Positions 27,765 through 36,802 of a stretch of 64,000 nucleotides of DNA are shown here, in pieces. A program made the translations under genes and the position numbers. The notes beneath the pieces were generated by a model, which was given only the letters and a program-made list of their open reading frames with translations, did not search any database and had not been told where the DNA came from. Location: positions 122,328 to 186,327 of the forward strand of contig NZ_VTTI01000008.1 in NCBI RefSeq assembly GCF_008641105.1, written 5' to 3'. Positions within the stretch are counted from its first letter, which is position 1. Each line of letters opens with the position of its first letter. The DNA is from Halopseudomonas salina. GTDB lineage: Bacteria > Pseudomonadota > Gammaproteobacteria > Pseudomonadales > Pseudomonadaceae.

Positions 27765-29663
27765 GTGGAAGTCGAGCTGATCGAGATACGAGACCACCTG
27801 AAACGTTTTCCGCCCTTTGACAATCTGCCGGATGAAACTCTGGACGATATCGCCAGGCAGGTGGAAATCACCTATTTCAAGGCCGGCACCGAGATCCTGC
27901 ACTTCAACGAGGATATCCAGTATCTGCATTACCTGCGCAGCGGTGCAGTGGACGTATTCAGGCGCAATGGCGATCTCTACAACCGGCTGACCGAAGGCGA
28001 TATTTTCGGTCACTTCGGCTTGCTGCGTAACAATAAAGTACGCTTCCCGGCCACTGCGTTGGAAGATAGCCTGGTCTATTTTATTCCAGGCGCCCTGTTC
28101 CAGAAGCTGTGTGACGAACACGAAACCTTTGCCGACTTCGTTGAGGCCGAAGGCCAGTCGCGGCTCCAAACCGCTGTTGAGAGTGACAGCAAAGCCGGCG
28201 AGATGATGAAGCTGCGCGTGCGCAAACTGATCGAGCGCTTGCCGGTAACCGTGACCGCAGACACAACGGTGATGCAGGCGGCGCAGACAATGAGCGATCA
28301 CAGCGTCTCGTCACTGATCGTTGTGGGTGCCGCAACCGGTCCGCAGGAAAGCCACCGGGGTGCCGGCTCCATGATCGGTATTGTCACTGATCGGGACTTT
28401 CGCAGCCGGGTGGTCGCTGCCGGCCTGCCCGCCGATACCCCCATACGCGAGGTCATGACGGCAGATCCCGTCGTGGTCCAGGCGGACGACTCGATGTTCG
28501 AAACCATGCTGTCGATGCTGCGTCACAACATCCACCATCTGCCGGTCATCCAGCGCGGCCGCCCGATCGGCGTGGTCAATCTGCGCGATGTCATCAAGTA
28601 TGAATCCCAGAGCAGCCTGTATCTGGTCAGCAATATCCACAACAAGCAGAACGTCGAAGCCCTGCAAGCGCTGCTGCCGGATATTCGCGCCACCTTCGTG
28701 CGCATGGCCACGGACGAGGTGTCCTCGCACATGATCGGCAGCACCATGGCTGGCATCGGCCGCAGTTTCAGTCAGCGCCTGCTGGAGCTGGCGGAGGCGT
28801 CCCTGGGACCACCGCCCGTGCCCTACTGTTTCATGGCACTGGGGTCCATGGCGCGGGACGAGCAGCTGGTGGTGACCGACCAGGACAACGCCCTGGTACT
28901 GGATGACAGTTTTGACCCGAAACAACATGACGACTATTTTTTCAAGCTGGCCAGCTTTGTCAGCGACGGTCTTGCGGCGTGCGGTTATACCTACTGCAAG
29001 GGTGGCATCATGGCTACCAACCCCAAATGGCGGCAGCCGCTTAGCGTATGGAAAAAATACTTTACCCAGTGGATCACCCGGCCCAATCCCGAGACCCTGC
29101 TTAACAGCTCGATCTTCTTTGATCTGGACAGCGTTTACGGCAAGGCGGAGCTCGTCGAGGAGCTAAAGGACCTGCTGGCGACCAGCGCCAGCTCGAATGA
29201 GCCCTTTCTTGCCGCCCTGGCCCGCAACGCGCTGAACCGCACACCACCGCTCGGGTTCTTCCGCACCTTTGTGATGGAACAGGATGGCGAGCACAAGAAC
29301 ATTATCAACCTCAAGGGCCGGGGCACCGCGCCGCTGACCGATCTGATCCGCGTGCATGCACTGGCGTGCGGCTCCAAGGCGCAGAACTCATTCGATCGTC
29401 TTGATGCCATCGCTACTACGCGCCTGATGCCACCTGACGCCGTGACGCGTTTGCGCTATGCGCTGGAGTTTCTTTCCAGCGTGCGGATCCGTCACCAGGC
29501 CCTGGAGCTGGAAGAAGGCCGCGAGCCGAACAACTATATCGAACCGGAAAAGATTTCCACCGCTGAACGGCACAACCTGAAAGAAGCCTTCCAGATCCTC
29601 AGCAACGCCCAGAAGTTTCTGCGCTTCCGTTATCCGGCCCTGCAGTCGATGCGTACCCTATGA
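27765..29663 (+). CDS. cNMP-binding/CBS/DUF294 nucleotidyltransferase
   Basis: A 632-residue multidomain protein: a cyclic-nucleotide-binding-like domain (about 15-125), two CBS domains (about 153-280; VMTADPVVVQADDSMFE), a DUF294 nucleotidyltransferase domain with ALGSMARDEQ (Gly360, Ser361) and the metal aspartates of TDQDNAL (Asp372, Asp374), and a helical DUF294 C-terminal domain (about 480-620). The catalytic set is that of GlnD/MNT-type enzymes that add NMP to a protein, RNA or small molecule. The sensor domains suggest control by cAMP-like and adenine nucleotides. Start is GTG at 27765 behind a near-perfect GGAGGTC. It shares ATGA with the following exonuclease gene, so the two are translationally coupled. 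The target is unknown. Confidence 0.88.
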   Translation: MEVELIEIRDHLKRFPPFDNLPDETLDDIARQVEITYFKAGTEILHFNEDIQYLHYLRSGAVDVFRRNGDLYNRLTEGDIFGHFGLLRNNKVRFPATALEDSLVYFIPGALFQKLCDEHETFADFVEAEGQSRLQTAVESDSKAGEMMKLRVRKLIERLPVTVTADTTVMQAAQTMSDHSVSSLIVVGAATGPQESHRGAGSMIGIVTDRDFRSRVVAAGLPADTPIREVMTADPVVVQADDSMFETMLSMLRHNIHHLPVIQRGRPIGVVNLRDVIKYESQSSLYLVSNIHNKQNVEALQALLPDIRATFVRMATDEVSSHMIGSTMAGIGRSFSQRLLELAEASLGPPPVPYCFMALGSMARDEQLVVTDQDNALVLDDSFDPKQHDDYFFKLASFVSDGLAACGYTYCKGGIMATNPKWRQPLSVWKKYFTQWITRPNPETLLNSSIFFDLDSVYGKAELVEELKDLLATSASSNEPFLAALARNALNRTPPLGFFRTFVMEQDGEHKNIINLKGRGTAPLTDLIRVHALACGSKAQNSFDRLDAIATTRLMPPDAVTRLRYALEFLSSVRIRHQALELEEGREPNNYIEPEKISTAERHNLKEAFQILSNAQKFLRFRYPALQSMRTL

Positions 29664-30397
29664 GCAACAAACGCCATCCGGCCCGCCCTCCCGGCCACGA
29701 GACGCCCAATTGGCGAACCCTGTGCGCCAGCCTTGCTCAGACCGCCCTGGATGAAGATCTGAAGCGCTTCTATGAGGCTGGCGCGGTGGGCCCATTAACG
29801 CCGATCAGCGATGTGCCCCTGGTCGCCCTGGATGTTGAGACCACTGGGTTGGATCCCAAACGCGACGCCATCGTCAGCGTGGGGCTGATCCCTTTCAACC
29901 TGAAGCGCATACGCTGCGCCGATGCACGCTATCAGGTAGTCAAGCCCATCTCCGAGCTGACCCACGAGTCGGTCGCTTTTCATCACATCACTCATAGCGA
30001 CCTCAAGCAGGCGCCCCGCCTGGACAGCATGCTGACTGAAATCCTGGAAATCATGGCTGGCCGGGTGGTGGTTGTACATTACCGCAACATCGAGCGCGGC
30101 TTTCTGGATGAGGCGGTCCGCTATTACCTCAATGAGCACCTGCACTTTCCGGTTATCGACACCATGGAAATCGAGGCACGTCTGCATCGGGGCGCCAATC
30201 GCCTCGGCTGGTTCGACCGCCTGCGCGGCAAGAAGGACGTATCCATACGCCTTGCCGAAAGCCGCCTGCGCTACGGACTGCCGCTCTATCACGCCCATCA
30301 TGCACTGACCGATGCGCTGGCCAGCGCAGAGCTGCTGCAGGCTCAGATTGCCACTCACTTCGATGCAGATACGCCGGTCGCCGACCTCTGGGACTGA
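29660..30397 (+). CDS. DEDDh-family 3'-5' exonuclease (DnaQ-like)
   Basis: A 245-residue protein with an exonuclease domain from about residue 50. ExoI is LDVETTGLD with Asp58 and Glu60, and ExoIII ends HHALTD with His213 and Asp218, so the DEDDh catalytic set appears intact. Residues 1-50 are an N-terminal extension rich in Arg and Pro. It is too short and lacks partner-binding marks to be a DNA polymerase III epsilon subunit, so it may act on RNA or DNA ends. It overlaps the preceding nucleotidyltransferase gene by four bases, a pairing seen widely in proteobacteria. A strong bidirectional terminator follows at 30443-30474. Confidence 0.9.
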   Translation: MSNKRHPARPPGHETPNWRTLCASLAQTALDEDLKRFYEAGAVGPLTPISDVPLVALDVETTGLDPKRDAIVSVGLIPFNLKRIRCADARYQVVKPISELTHESVAFHHITHSDLKQAPRLDSMLTEILEIMAGRVVVVHYRNIERGFLDEAVRYYLNEHLHFPVIDTMEIEARLHRGANRLGWFDRLRGKKDVSIRLAESRLRYGLPLYHAHHALTDALASAELLQAQIATHFDADTPVADLWD

Positions 30398-30442
30398 ACG
30401 CGGTGCCGGCGCCGGGTCGCGCCCCCCTATCCTAGGCACAAA

Positions 30443-30474
30443 AAAAAGCGCGGCCAATAATGGCCGCGCTTTTT
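30443..30474. terminator. bidirectional intrinsic terminator
   Basis: A 14-bp perfect stem (AGCGCGGCCA core) with loop ATAA, flanked by A and T runs. It can end transcription of the exonuclease operon on the plus strand and of the BCCT gene on the minus strand. Confidence 0.93.
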
Positions 30475-30488
30475 ATGTTGCGCTGATT

Positions 30489-32150
30489 CTAGCGCGGTTC
30501 GGACATCAGTCCCTTGACGATAGATATGCAGCCCACCAACAGCACGATGGTGAAGGGGAAGCCGGTAGACACTGCCATTGCCTGCAGCGCTACCAGGCCA
30601 CCACCCAGCAACAGCGCAATCGCGATTACGCCCTCGATGCATACCCAGAACACGCGCTGGGGCACAGGAGCGTTGACCTTGCCGCCCGCGGTGATGGTAT
30701 CGATAACCAGTGAACCCGAGTCCGAGGAAGTCACAAAGAACACAATCACCAATATGATGCCGATAAACGAGGTGATGGATGCCAGTGGCAACTGCCCGAG
30801 CATGGTGAACAACTGGATTTCCAGAGCCGCGTCCTGCACACCGGTGAAGCCATTGGCCAACTGGTCAATGGCAGTGCCGCCCAGGGCTGTCATCCACAGG
30901 ACCGACACCAGGGAAGGCACCAGCAGGACCGCGATAAGGAATTCACGAACGGTACGGCCACGGCTTACGCGTGCGATAAACATACCGACGAAGGGCGACC
31001 AGCTGATCCACCAGGCCCAGTAGAAGGCAGTCCAACCCTGGCTGAAGTTGGCATCCTCACGGCCGATCGGGTTTGACAGCGCTGGCAGGTATTGCAGATA
31101 GGCACCCAGGTTCTCGAAGAAACCGGTAAGGATCGCCAGAGTCGGCCCGACGACGATGATGAAGCCCAACAGCAGTATTGCCAGACCCAGGTTAAGCTCG
31201 GACAGACGCTTGACGCCCTTGTCCAGACCAGCCAGTACAGACAACAGCGCAATACCGGTAATGCCGACAATCAGCAACACCTTGCTGGTGTTGTTCGCGG
31301 TAATGCCGAAGAGGTAATCGATACCCCCGGCAGCCTGCTCAGCGCCCAGACCCAACGAGGTCGCCAGACCGAACAGCGTTGCAAAAACCGCAAGAATATC
31401 AATTACATGTCCCGGCCAGCCCCACACGCGCTCGCCCAGAATCGGGTAGAAAATAGAGCGAATACTCAGCGGCAGACCCTTGTTAAAGGAAAACAACGCC
31501 AATGCCAGCGCAACAACGGCGTAGATCGCCCATGGGTGCAGGCCCCAGTGAAAGATAGTAGACGCCATACCCAGCCTGGTGGCTGCCTCGACATCGCCGG
31601 CCGCGGCGCCCAGCGGTGCCCAGTCAGTCCGCGCGCCAGCTTCTGAGGCGGTACCACCCAGCGCCGCGGAAAAATGCGACATCGGCTCGGATACACCGTA
31701 GAACATCAGGCCGATACCCATGCCGGCGGCGAACAGCATCGCGAACCAGCCCAGATAGGAGTAGTCAGGCTTCGCGTCCATCCCCCCCAGGCGTACCTTG
31801 CCCAACGGCGAAACAATCAAGGCCAGACACAACACCACAAATATGTTGGCAGCACCAAGGAAGAACCAGGCCAGATTGGCCGTCAGCCAACCGCGCAAGG
31901 CGCCGAAAAGCGGAGCCACATCATTCTGCAAAGCCAGGGTCAGAAATACGAAAAGCAGAATGGTTATTGCCGAAATGCTGAAAACCTTGCCGTGGATATC
32001 CAGGGCAAAGGAAAACTGGCCCTTGATGTTGTCCTGGCCGATAACATAGTCGGTATCAATAAGGGTGGACTCGCCCGAGGGCGCGGGAATTGCTTGCACG
32101 GTTTCCACTACCGGCTTGTCATTCAGATCTTTGAGGGGATCTTTTTCCAT
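30489..32150 (-). CDS. BCCT-family betaine/choline/carnitine transporter
   Basis: A 553-residue inner-membrane carrier with 12 predicted helices. The BCCT signatures are clear: GMGIGLMFYGVSEPMSHF in the early helices and FYWAWWISWSPFVGMFIARVSRGR in the middle, where the tryptophan box binds the trimethylammonium group. Residues 1-55 form an acidic, hydrophilic N-terminal tail. Such tails can sense osmotic state in this family, but short or absent C-terminal tails, as here, argue against BetP-like C-terminal regulation. Glycine betaine is the likeliest substrate, with choline or another quaternary amine possible. ATG at 32148-32150 is preceded by CAGGAGTG. Transcribed alone, ending at the shared terminator. 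Confidence 0.93.
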   Translation of the reverse strand: MEKDPLKDLNDKPVVETVQAIPAPSGESTLIDTDYVIGQDNIKGQFSFALDIHGKVFSISAITILLFVFLTLALQNDVAPLFGALRGWLTANLAWFFLGAANIFVVLCLALIVSPLGKVRLGGMDAKPDYSYLGWFAMLFAAGMGIGLMFYGVSEPMSHFSAALGGTASEAGARTDWAPLGAAAGDVEAATRLGMASTIFHWGLHPWAIYAVVALALALFSFNKGLPLSIRSIFYPILGERVWGWPGHVIDILAVFATLFGLATSLGLGAEQAAGGIDYLFGITANNTSKVLLIVGITGIALLSVLAGLDKGVKRLSELNLGLAILLLGFIIVVGPTLAILTGFFENLGAYLQYLPALSNPIGREDANFSQGWTAFYWAWWISWSPFVGMFIARVSRGRTVREFLIAVLLVPSLVSVLWMTALGGTAIDQLANGFTGVQDAALEIQLFTMLGQLPLASITSFIGIILVIVFFVTSSDSGSLVIDTITAGGKVNAPVPQRVFWVCIEGVIAIALLLGGGLVALQAMAVSTGFPFTIVLLVGCISIVKGLMSEPR

Positions 32151-32426
32151 CGGAAAACACTCCTGATTTGGTGTCAGGGCTACTCACGAGGCATTGCACA
32201 AAAGGGGCGCAATAAAACTCAATGTCCAGCCAGCCAGGTAACTCAGATTTAGGTGACAGAACACCGGCAACAGCATTGCCGATCAACAGCCATTTGATGA
32301 AATTTTTCCATCAATTGACGCATATGATAGACATTGGAGGAACAATAGGGAAATCAGATTGCCAAAGGGAGCCGTTCTCGACCTTATATTTTCGGGTTAT
32401 ATCAAGATCGAGAGAAATGACTGAGC

Positions 32427-32618
32427 TCACTCCGGCGCGGATCGCAGGATAGCCAGAACTTTGGCTGGCGAGTAGTCATAGCTGTCCATCAGGGTGCGCA
32501 GCTCCTCATTGAAGGCCATTTCCGCCTGCAATCCGGCATCCTGCTTCATGGTCTCGAGTTGGGCCAGTTGTTGAGCCAATTTGCGCTCTGCAGCGCGAAA
32601 TTCAGCAAGATTGGTCAT
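32427..32618 (-). CDS. MvaT/MvaU-like N-terminal oligomerisation domain, no DNA-binding half
   Basis: A 63-residue protein. It resembles the N-terminal half of the Pseudomonas H-NS-family silencers MvaT and MvaU: a coiled coil (AEFRAAERKLAQQLAQLETM) followed by EMAFNEELRTLMDSYDYSPAKVLAIL, close to the MvaT pattern of ELEFEEKLRTLM then a S-x-x-x-V-I-x-L-L helix. MvaT is about 124 residues long, and its C-terminal AT-hook-like DNA-binding half is absent. The sequence after the stop shows no frame restoring it. ATG at 32616-32618 follows AGGAAACATT, a good ribosome site. It may poison or tune MvaT oligomers as H-NST does for H-NS (inference). It is divergent from the GGT gene. Confidence 0.75.
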   Translation of the reverse strand: MTNLAEFRAAERKLAQQLAQLETMKQDAGLQAEMAFNEELRTLMDSYDYSPAKVLAILRSAPE

Positions 32619-32707
32619 AATGTTTCCTGATCTGTAATTGATTGACGAATTCTACACCAAAGATCGCGAATTAGACGCTGGACGGAGTAAGGTCTAAGCT
32701 TTCCGGC

Positions 32708-34462
32708 ATGACCCACCAAGCATTCTCCGGCGCTCTGCGCTGCATCTTGATTCCCGCCTTCATCACAACGCTGATCGGCGGGCTTGCCGCCTGCAGCGGC
32801 ACTGACCCGGCTACCAGTTCAAGAACAGAACAACCCTTGGCAGATCGTCAGGCCACGAACATGATGGTCGCAGCAGCTCACCCTGCGGCAGTTGAAGCGG
32901 GCTTGCAGATGCTGCGCCAGGGTGGGCACGCAGTTGATGCGGCCATTGCCGTACAGATGGTCCTGGCCTTTATCGAGGCACCAGAAACCGGCATAGGCGG
33001 CGGCGGGTATCTGCTGCTGCACGATGACAAAACAGGGCAAACCCGCGTGTACGACGGCCGGGAAACCGCACCCGCTGCAGCACAGCCCGACCGCTTTCAG
33101 GTCCTGGGTATCGACATGCCCCTGGCGCTAGCCATTCCCAGCGGATCGTCTGTCGGGGTACCCGGCCTGATAGCAATGCTTGCCAAGGCCCATAGCGAGC
33201 ATGGGCGCCTGCCCTGGAACGAACTGTTCGTACCGGCTATCAACTTGGCTGAACGGGGCTTGCCAATGCCCCAAAGGCTCCAGCGGCAGATCCAGCAGGA
33301 CCTGTCGTTGCGCCTGTTTGCCGATACCCGGGCCTATTTTCGGCGCCAGGCAGAAAGCGAAACACCGACACTTCGCAATCCAGAGCTGGCAGAGACCTTG
33401 CGGTCAATCGCTCAGGAGGGGCCTCAGGCCTTCTATCAGGGCCCTGTTGCAGAGGGCCTTCTTGACCGGCTGGAAGATGCACGCTGGGGTGCTACCGATA
33501 TGACCGCGCAGGATCTGGCCGGCTATCAGGCAATCAATCGAGAGGCCGTGTGCCGCCCCTACCGCCAATGGACGGTGTGTGGCGCCCCGCCGTCTTCGTC
33601 CGGCGGCATTACGGTGTTACAAATTCTCGGCATGCTGGAGCATTTCGACATGGGCTCCCTTGAACCGGACAGCGTCGAAGCACTGCATCTGATAGCCGAG
33701 AGCAGCCGTCTGGCCTTCGCCGATCGCAATCACCATATCGGCGATCCCGCCTACGTCAACGTTCCGATGGGGCCCCTGCTCGACCCTGACTACTTGCACG
33801 AACGCGCGGGTCTGATTCGCACTGAACGGGCCCTTACCGAGGTGCATCCGGGGGAGCCGGGTACACGCACGGAAATCGAAAACATCGAATTTACCCCCGA
33901 GGCAGATGAACAGGGCACCTCCCATTTCAGCCTGGTGGATGCAGACGGCAACCTGCTGGCCCTGACCAGCTCGAACGAGGCGCCGTTCGGCAGTCGCATG
34001 CTTAGCCAGGGATTTGTATTGAATAATCAGTTGACCGATTTCAGCTTCAGTCCGGAAATCGCGGGCATACCCCACCCCAATGCCGTGGCAGGCGGCAAGC
34101 GCCCGCGCAGTTCCATGGCACCGACCATGGTTTTTGATTCCGCGGGCCAACCCCGTCTGATCATCGGCTCACGGGGCGGCAGTCGGATCATCGGCTATGT
34201 GGTCAAAACTCTGATCGGCGTGCTGGACTGGAATCTTGACGTCCAAGATGCCATAGCCCTGCCCAACGCACTCGACCGCGGGCTGGGTCTGGAACTTGAG
34301 GCGGGCACAGGCCTCGAAGCCCTGGCTCCAGCGCTTGAGACATTGGGACACAACGTCAGCGTGGTACCGATGACCAGTGGGCTGCACGGTATCGAGCGCA
34401 CAGACGGAGGTTGGCGTGGCGGCGCTGACCCACGCCTGGACGGCGTTGCACGCGGGGACTGA
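32708..34462 (+). CDS. ggt: gamma-glutamyltransferase, probable lipoprotein
   Basis: A 584-residue Ntn-hydrolase precursor that transfers or hydrolyses gamma-glutamyl groups of glutathione and related peptides in the periplasm. The signal sequence ends in a lipobox LAAC (Cys29), so it is probably anchored to a membrane. The large subunit would run to residue 403. The autocatalytic cleavage and nucleophile site is GTSHFSLVDADGN (Thr404), followed by the SQGFVLNNQLTDF block. The oxyanion element SSGGIT lies near residues 297-302. It heads a four-gene block with amidoligase, glutamine amidotransferase and yigZ, which hints at gamma-glutamyl peptide metabolism beyond glutathione. The ribosome site is weak. 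Confidence 0.92.
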   Translation: MTHQAFSGALRCILIPAFITTLIGGLAACSGTDPATSSRTEQPLADRQATNMMVAAAHPAAVEAGLQMLRQGGHAVDAAIAVQMVLAFIEAPETGIGGGGYLLLHDDKTGQTRVYDGRETAPAAAQPDRFQVLGIDMPLALAIPSGSSVGVPGLIAMLAKAHSEHGRLPWNELFVPAINLAERGLPMPQRLQRQIQQDLSLRLFADTRAYFRRQAESETPTLRNPELAETLRSIAQEGPQAFYQGPVAEGLLDRLEDARWGATDMTAQDLAGYQAINREAVCRPYRQWTVCGAPPSSSGGITVLQILGMLEHFDMGSLEPDSVEALHLIAESSRLAFADRNHHIGDPAYVNVPMGPLLDPDYLHERAGLIRTERALTEVHPGEPGTRTEIENIEFTPEADEQGTSHFSLVDADGNLLALTSSNEAPFGSRMLSQGFVLNNQLTDFSFSPEIAGIPHPNAVAGGKRPRSSMAPTMVFDSAGQPRLIIGSRGGSRIIGYVVKTLIGVLDWNLDVQDAIALPNALDRGLGLELEAGTGLEALAPALETLGHNVSVVPMTSGLHGIERTDGGWRGGADPRLDGVARGD

Positions 34463-34521
34463 ACCGCGGGATCGCGGATAGCCGTGATAAGCTACACAAC
34501 CTGATTTCAACGGAGGCAGGC

Positions 34522-35523
34522 ATGTCGAACACTGATGCTTTTGCACTGCCGCCCTGGCAGAACACCACCGAAGGCGCCATGCGCCGTGTGGGCATTGAAC
34601 TGGAAATGAACGGCCTCGAGCTGGATGAGATAGCCCAGCTGGCTGCAGATTTCCTCAACTGTGAAGTCAAAAAGACCAGCCGCTATGAACGCTCCCTGAG
34701 TGGCGATCCGGCCGGCGAGTGGATTGTGGAGCTGGACTTCACATTATTGAAAAAGATGGGCCGTGAACACCGCGTCGCCAGTGACCTGGGCGACGAAATC
34801 ATGAGCGGCGCAGAGGACGTGATCAAGTGGTTTGCCGACGGTCTGGTGCCCCACGAGCTGGTCAGTCCGCCCTTGCCCATGGACCGGCTGCCTGAGGTCG
34901 ATCGCCTGATCGCCCATCTGCGCAAGGCGGGAGCCAAGGGTACCGGCGACCGTGTCACCAACGCCTTCGGCATGCAGTTCAACCCCGAAGTGCCTGCGTG
35001 CGAGGCCAAGTGCATCACCGCCTATCTCAAGGCTTTTCTATGTCTGTTCGACTGGTTGAATACCCGCGCCGATATCAACGTGACCCGGCGCCTGACCAGT
35101 TATGTCGATCCCTTCCCGGGCGCCTATGTAAAAAAACTGGTGAAAGCCGACTACTGGCCCGACATGGATCAGTTGATAGACGACTATATGGAAGCCAATC
35201 CGACCCGCAACCGGGCCCTGGACATGCTGCCGCTGTTCAAGCATATCGACGAGGATCGGGTACTGGCCAAAGTGGGCGACGAGCGCATCAAATCCCGTCC
35301 GACCTTTCACTACCGCCTGCCTGATTGCCTTATCGATCAGCCTGGCTGGGGCGTACACGTAGCCTGGAATGACTGGGTAGAAGTAGAGCGTCTGGCTGCC
35401 GATGAGGAACGTCTGGAAGCTTGCTGCAAGGCATATGGTGTTTACCTGGACAGGGGTGTGGGCCGGCTGCTGCATAACTGGGAGGATGAAGTAGAACAGA
35501 AGTGGTTGAGCAAGGACGCATGA
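34522..35523 (+). CDS. amidoligase_2 family enzyme
   Basis: A 333-residue protein of the putative amidoligase family, related in fold to glutamine synthetase. The family's early metal/ATP motif GIELEMN lies at residues 24-30. Further blocks are GEWIVELDFTLLKK, VTNAFGMQFNPEVP and FHYRLPD, with a C-terminal helical tail. Such enzymes are predicted to form amide or peptide bonds with ATP; no substrate is established for this clade. It overlaps the following class I amidotransferase by ATGA and follows the GGT gene by 59 bases. A GGAGGCAGGC ribosome site precedes ATG 34522. The paired GATase suggests a linked make-and-break cycle of a gamma-glutamyl amide (inference). Confidence 0.85.
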   Translation: MSNTDAFALPPWQNTTEGAMRRVGIELEMNGLELDEIAQLAADFLNCEVKKTSRYERSLSGDPAGEWIVELDFTLLKKMGREHRVASDLGDEIMSGAEDVIKWFADGLVPHELVSPPLPMDRLPEVDRLIAHLRKAGAKGTGDRVTNAFGMQFNPEVPACEAKCITAYLKAFLCLFDWLNTRADINVTRRLTSYVDPFPGAYVKKLVKADYWPDMDQLIDDYMEANPTRNRALDMLPLFKHIDEDRVLAKVGDERIKSRPTFHYRLPDCLIDQPGWGVHVAWNDWVEVERLAADEERLEACCKAYGVYLDRGVGRLLHNWEDEVEQKWLSKDA

Positions 35524-36191
35524 GCAAACCGGTCATTGCCATCACTGGCCCCCGCCGCGGCGCCTTCGGACCGCGTTTCATGGTGTCCTGCGCGGTGCGC
35601 TGGTATGGCGCTACTCCTTTGCAGGTCCGCCCCGGGGAAGATATAACAGAGCTGCGTTATGACGCGGTCGTAGTGACGGGCGGGCACGACATAGACCCGG
35701 TGCTCTATGCCGAAGAGCCGGAAGTGCATCCCAAATATGATCCCGAACGGGACACTCTCGAATCGGCCGTCATTGACGACGCACTCATCCGCGGATTGCC
35801 CCTGCTGGGCATCTGCCGGGGCGCCCAGCTACTCAACGCCCGACGTGGCGGCAACCTGTTTCAGGACCTCAAATCCAAACGCCAACTGACTTCCAACCGA
35901 CGCACACTGTTGCCCCTAAAGACGCTATTGCCAGAATCAGGCAGTTATCTGGCCAATCTGCTCAGGACCGAACGCTGCAGGATCAATAGCCTGCACAATC
36001 AGGCCATCGACCGGGTGGGCACCGACCTGCTGGTCAGCGCACGCGACCTGGACGGCATTGTTCAGGCCGTGGAGGATCCGGGCCGGGCGTTTCTGATTGG
36101 CGTGCAGTGGCATCCGGAGTTTCTGCTTTTCAACGGCCGGCAACGGCGCCTGTTTGGTGCCCTGATCCAGGCAGCCCGGGAACGCTTGTAA
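35520..36191 (+). CDS. class I glutamine amidotransferase / gamma-glutamyl hydrolase (peptidase C26)
   Basis: A 223-residue triad hydrolase of the PuuD/peptidase C26 type. Nucleophile Cys99 sits in LLGICRGAQLLN, and His198 and Glu200 in GVQWHPEF complete the triad; TGGHDIDP near residue 53 is the family's oxyanion strand. It hydrolyses a gamma-glutamyl amide bond or supplies ammonia to a partner. ATG 35520 shares ATGA with the amidoligase stop, so the two are translationally coupled and probably act on the same compound. An in-frame upstream ATG at 35502 is not needed. It is not adjacent to polyamine catabolic genes, so a true PuuD role is unlikely. Confidence 0.88.
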   Translation: MSKPVIAITGPRRGAFGPRFMVSCAVRWYGATPLQVRPGEDITELRYDAVVVTGGHDIDPVLYAEEPEVHPKYDPERDTLESAVIDDALIRGLPLLGICRGAQLLNARRGGNLFQDLKSKRQLTSNRRTLLPLKTLLPESGSYLANLLRTERCRINSLHNQAIDRVGTDLLVSARDLDGIVQAVEDPGRAFLIGVQWHPEFLLFNGRQRRLFGALIQAARERL

Positions 36192-36197
36192 ATCCCG

Positions 36198-36791
36198 ATG
36201 TACAGCCTCGCCCAAGCCGTCACCTGCACCCTGGAGATTCGCAAGAGCCGCTTTATCGGCTGTGTGGAGCCAATTGCTGATCGCCCCGCTGCGCAGGAAC
36301 GGGTGGCCCGGTTGCGCGCCGAGCACCCAGACGCCGCACATGTGTGCTGGGCGCTGCTGGCGGGCGGACACAGCGCCGCAGTGGATGATGGCGAACCCTC
36401 CGGCACCGCCGGGCGACCGATGCTGGAGGTTCTCCGGCACCAGGAACTCGACGGCGTGCTGGCGACCGTTGTGCGTTATTTCGGCGGCACCAAGCTGGGC
36501 GCGGGTGGACTGGTGCGCGCCTACACCGACGCCATCGCACAGGCCCTGCAACAGGCTGAACGGATAGAGCTGGTCAGCCAGCGGCGATTACGTTGCCAGC
36601 TACCCTTCGCCCAGGAAAGCCAGGCTCGGCGGTTGTTGGAACAGCTGGGTGGCGAACTGCTTGAGGTACAGCACAGCAACAGCGTGCAACTTGAGATTCA
36701 ACTGACAACAACGGCCGCCGAGGACTTTCTGCAGCAGTTGCAAACCGCCAGCCGCGGAGCCTTGTCCTGGACCGACATGGATCTGGGCTAG
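36198..36791 (+). CDS. yigZ: YigZ/IMPACT family protein
   Basis: A 197-residue protein with an N-terminal UPF0029/IMPACT domain (RKSRFIGCVEP, DDGEPSGTAGRPMLEVL, VVRYFGGTKLGAGGLVRAY) and a C-terminal ferredoxin-like domain (DUF1949). Members are linked to translation control in eukaryotes and bind nucleic acid in bacteria; the bacterial role is unclear. It begins six bases after the amidotransferase stop and ends 11 bases from the converging recD stop. Confidence 0.92.
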   Translation: MYSLAQAVTCTLEIRKSRFIGCVEPIADRPAAQERVARLRAEHPDAAHVCWALLAGGHSAAVDDGEPSGTAGRPMLEVLRHQELDGVLATVVRYFGGTKLGAGGLVRAYTDAIAQALQQAERIELVSQRRLRCQLPFAQESQARRLLEQLGGELLEVQHSNSVQLEIQLTTTAAEDFLQQLQTASRGALSWTDMDLG

Positions 36792-36802
36792 CCTGCTCCC
36801 GC

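Noticed and set aside
32222..32452. 76-codon plus-strand frame overlapping the MvaT-like gene
   Set aside because: No ribosome site, no recognisable composition, and it overlaps the better supported minus-strand gene.
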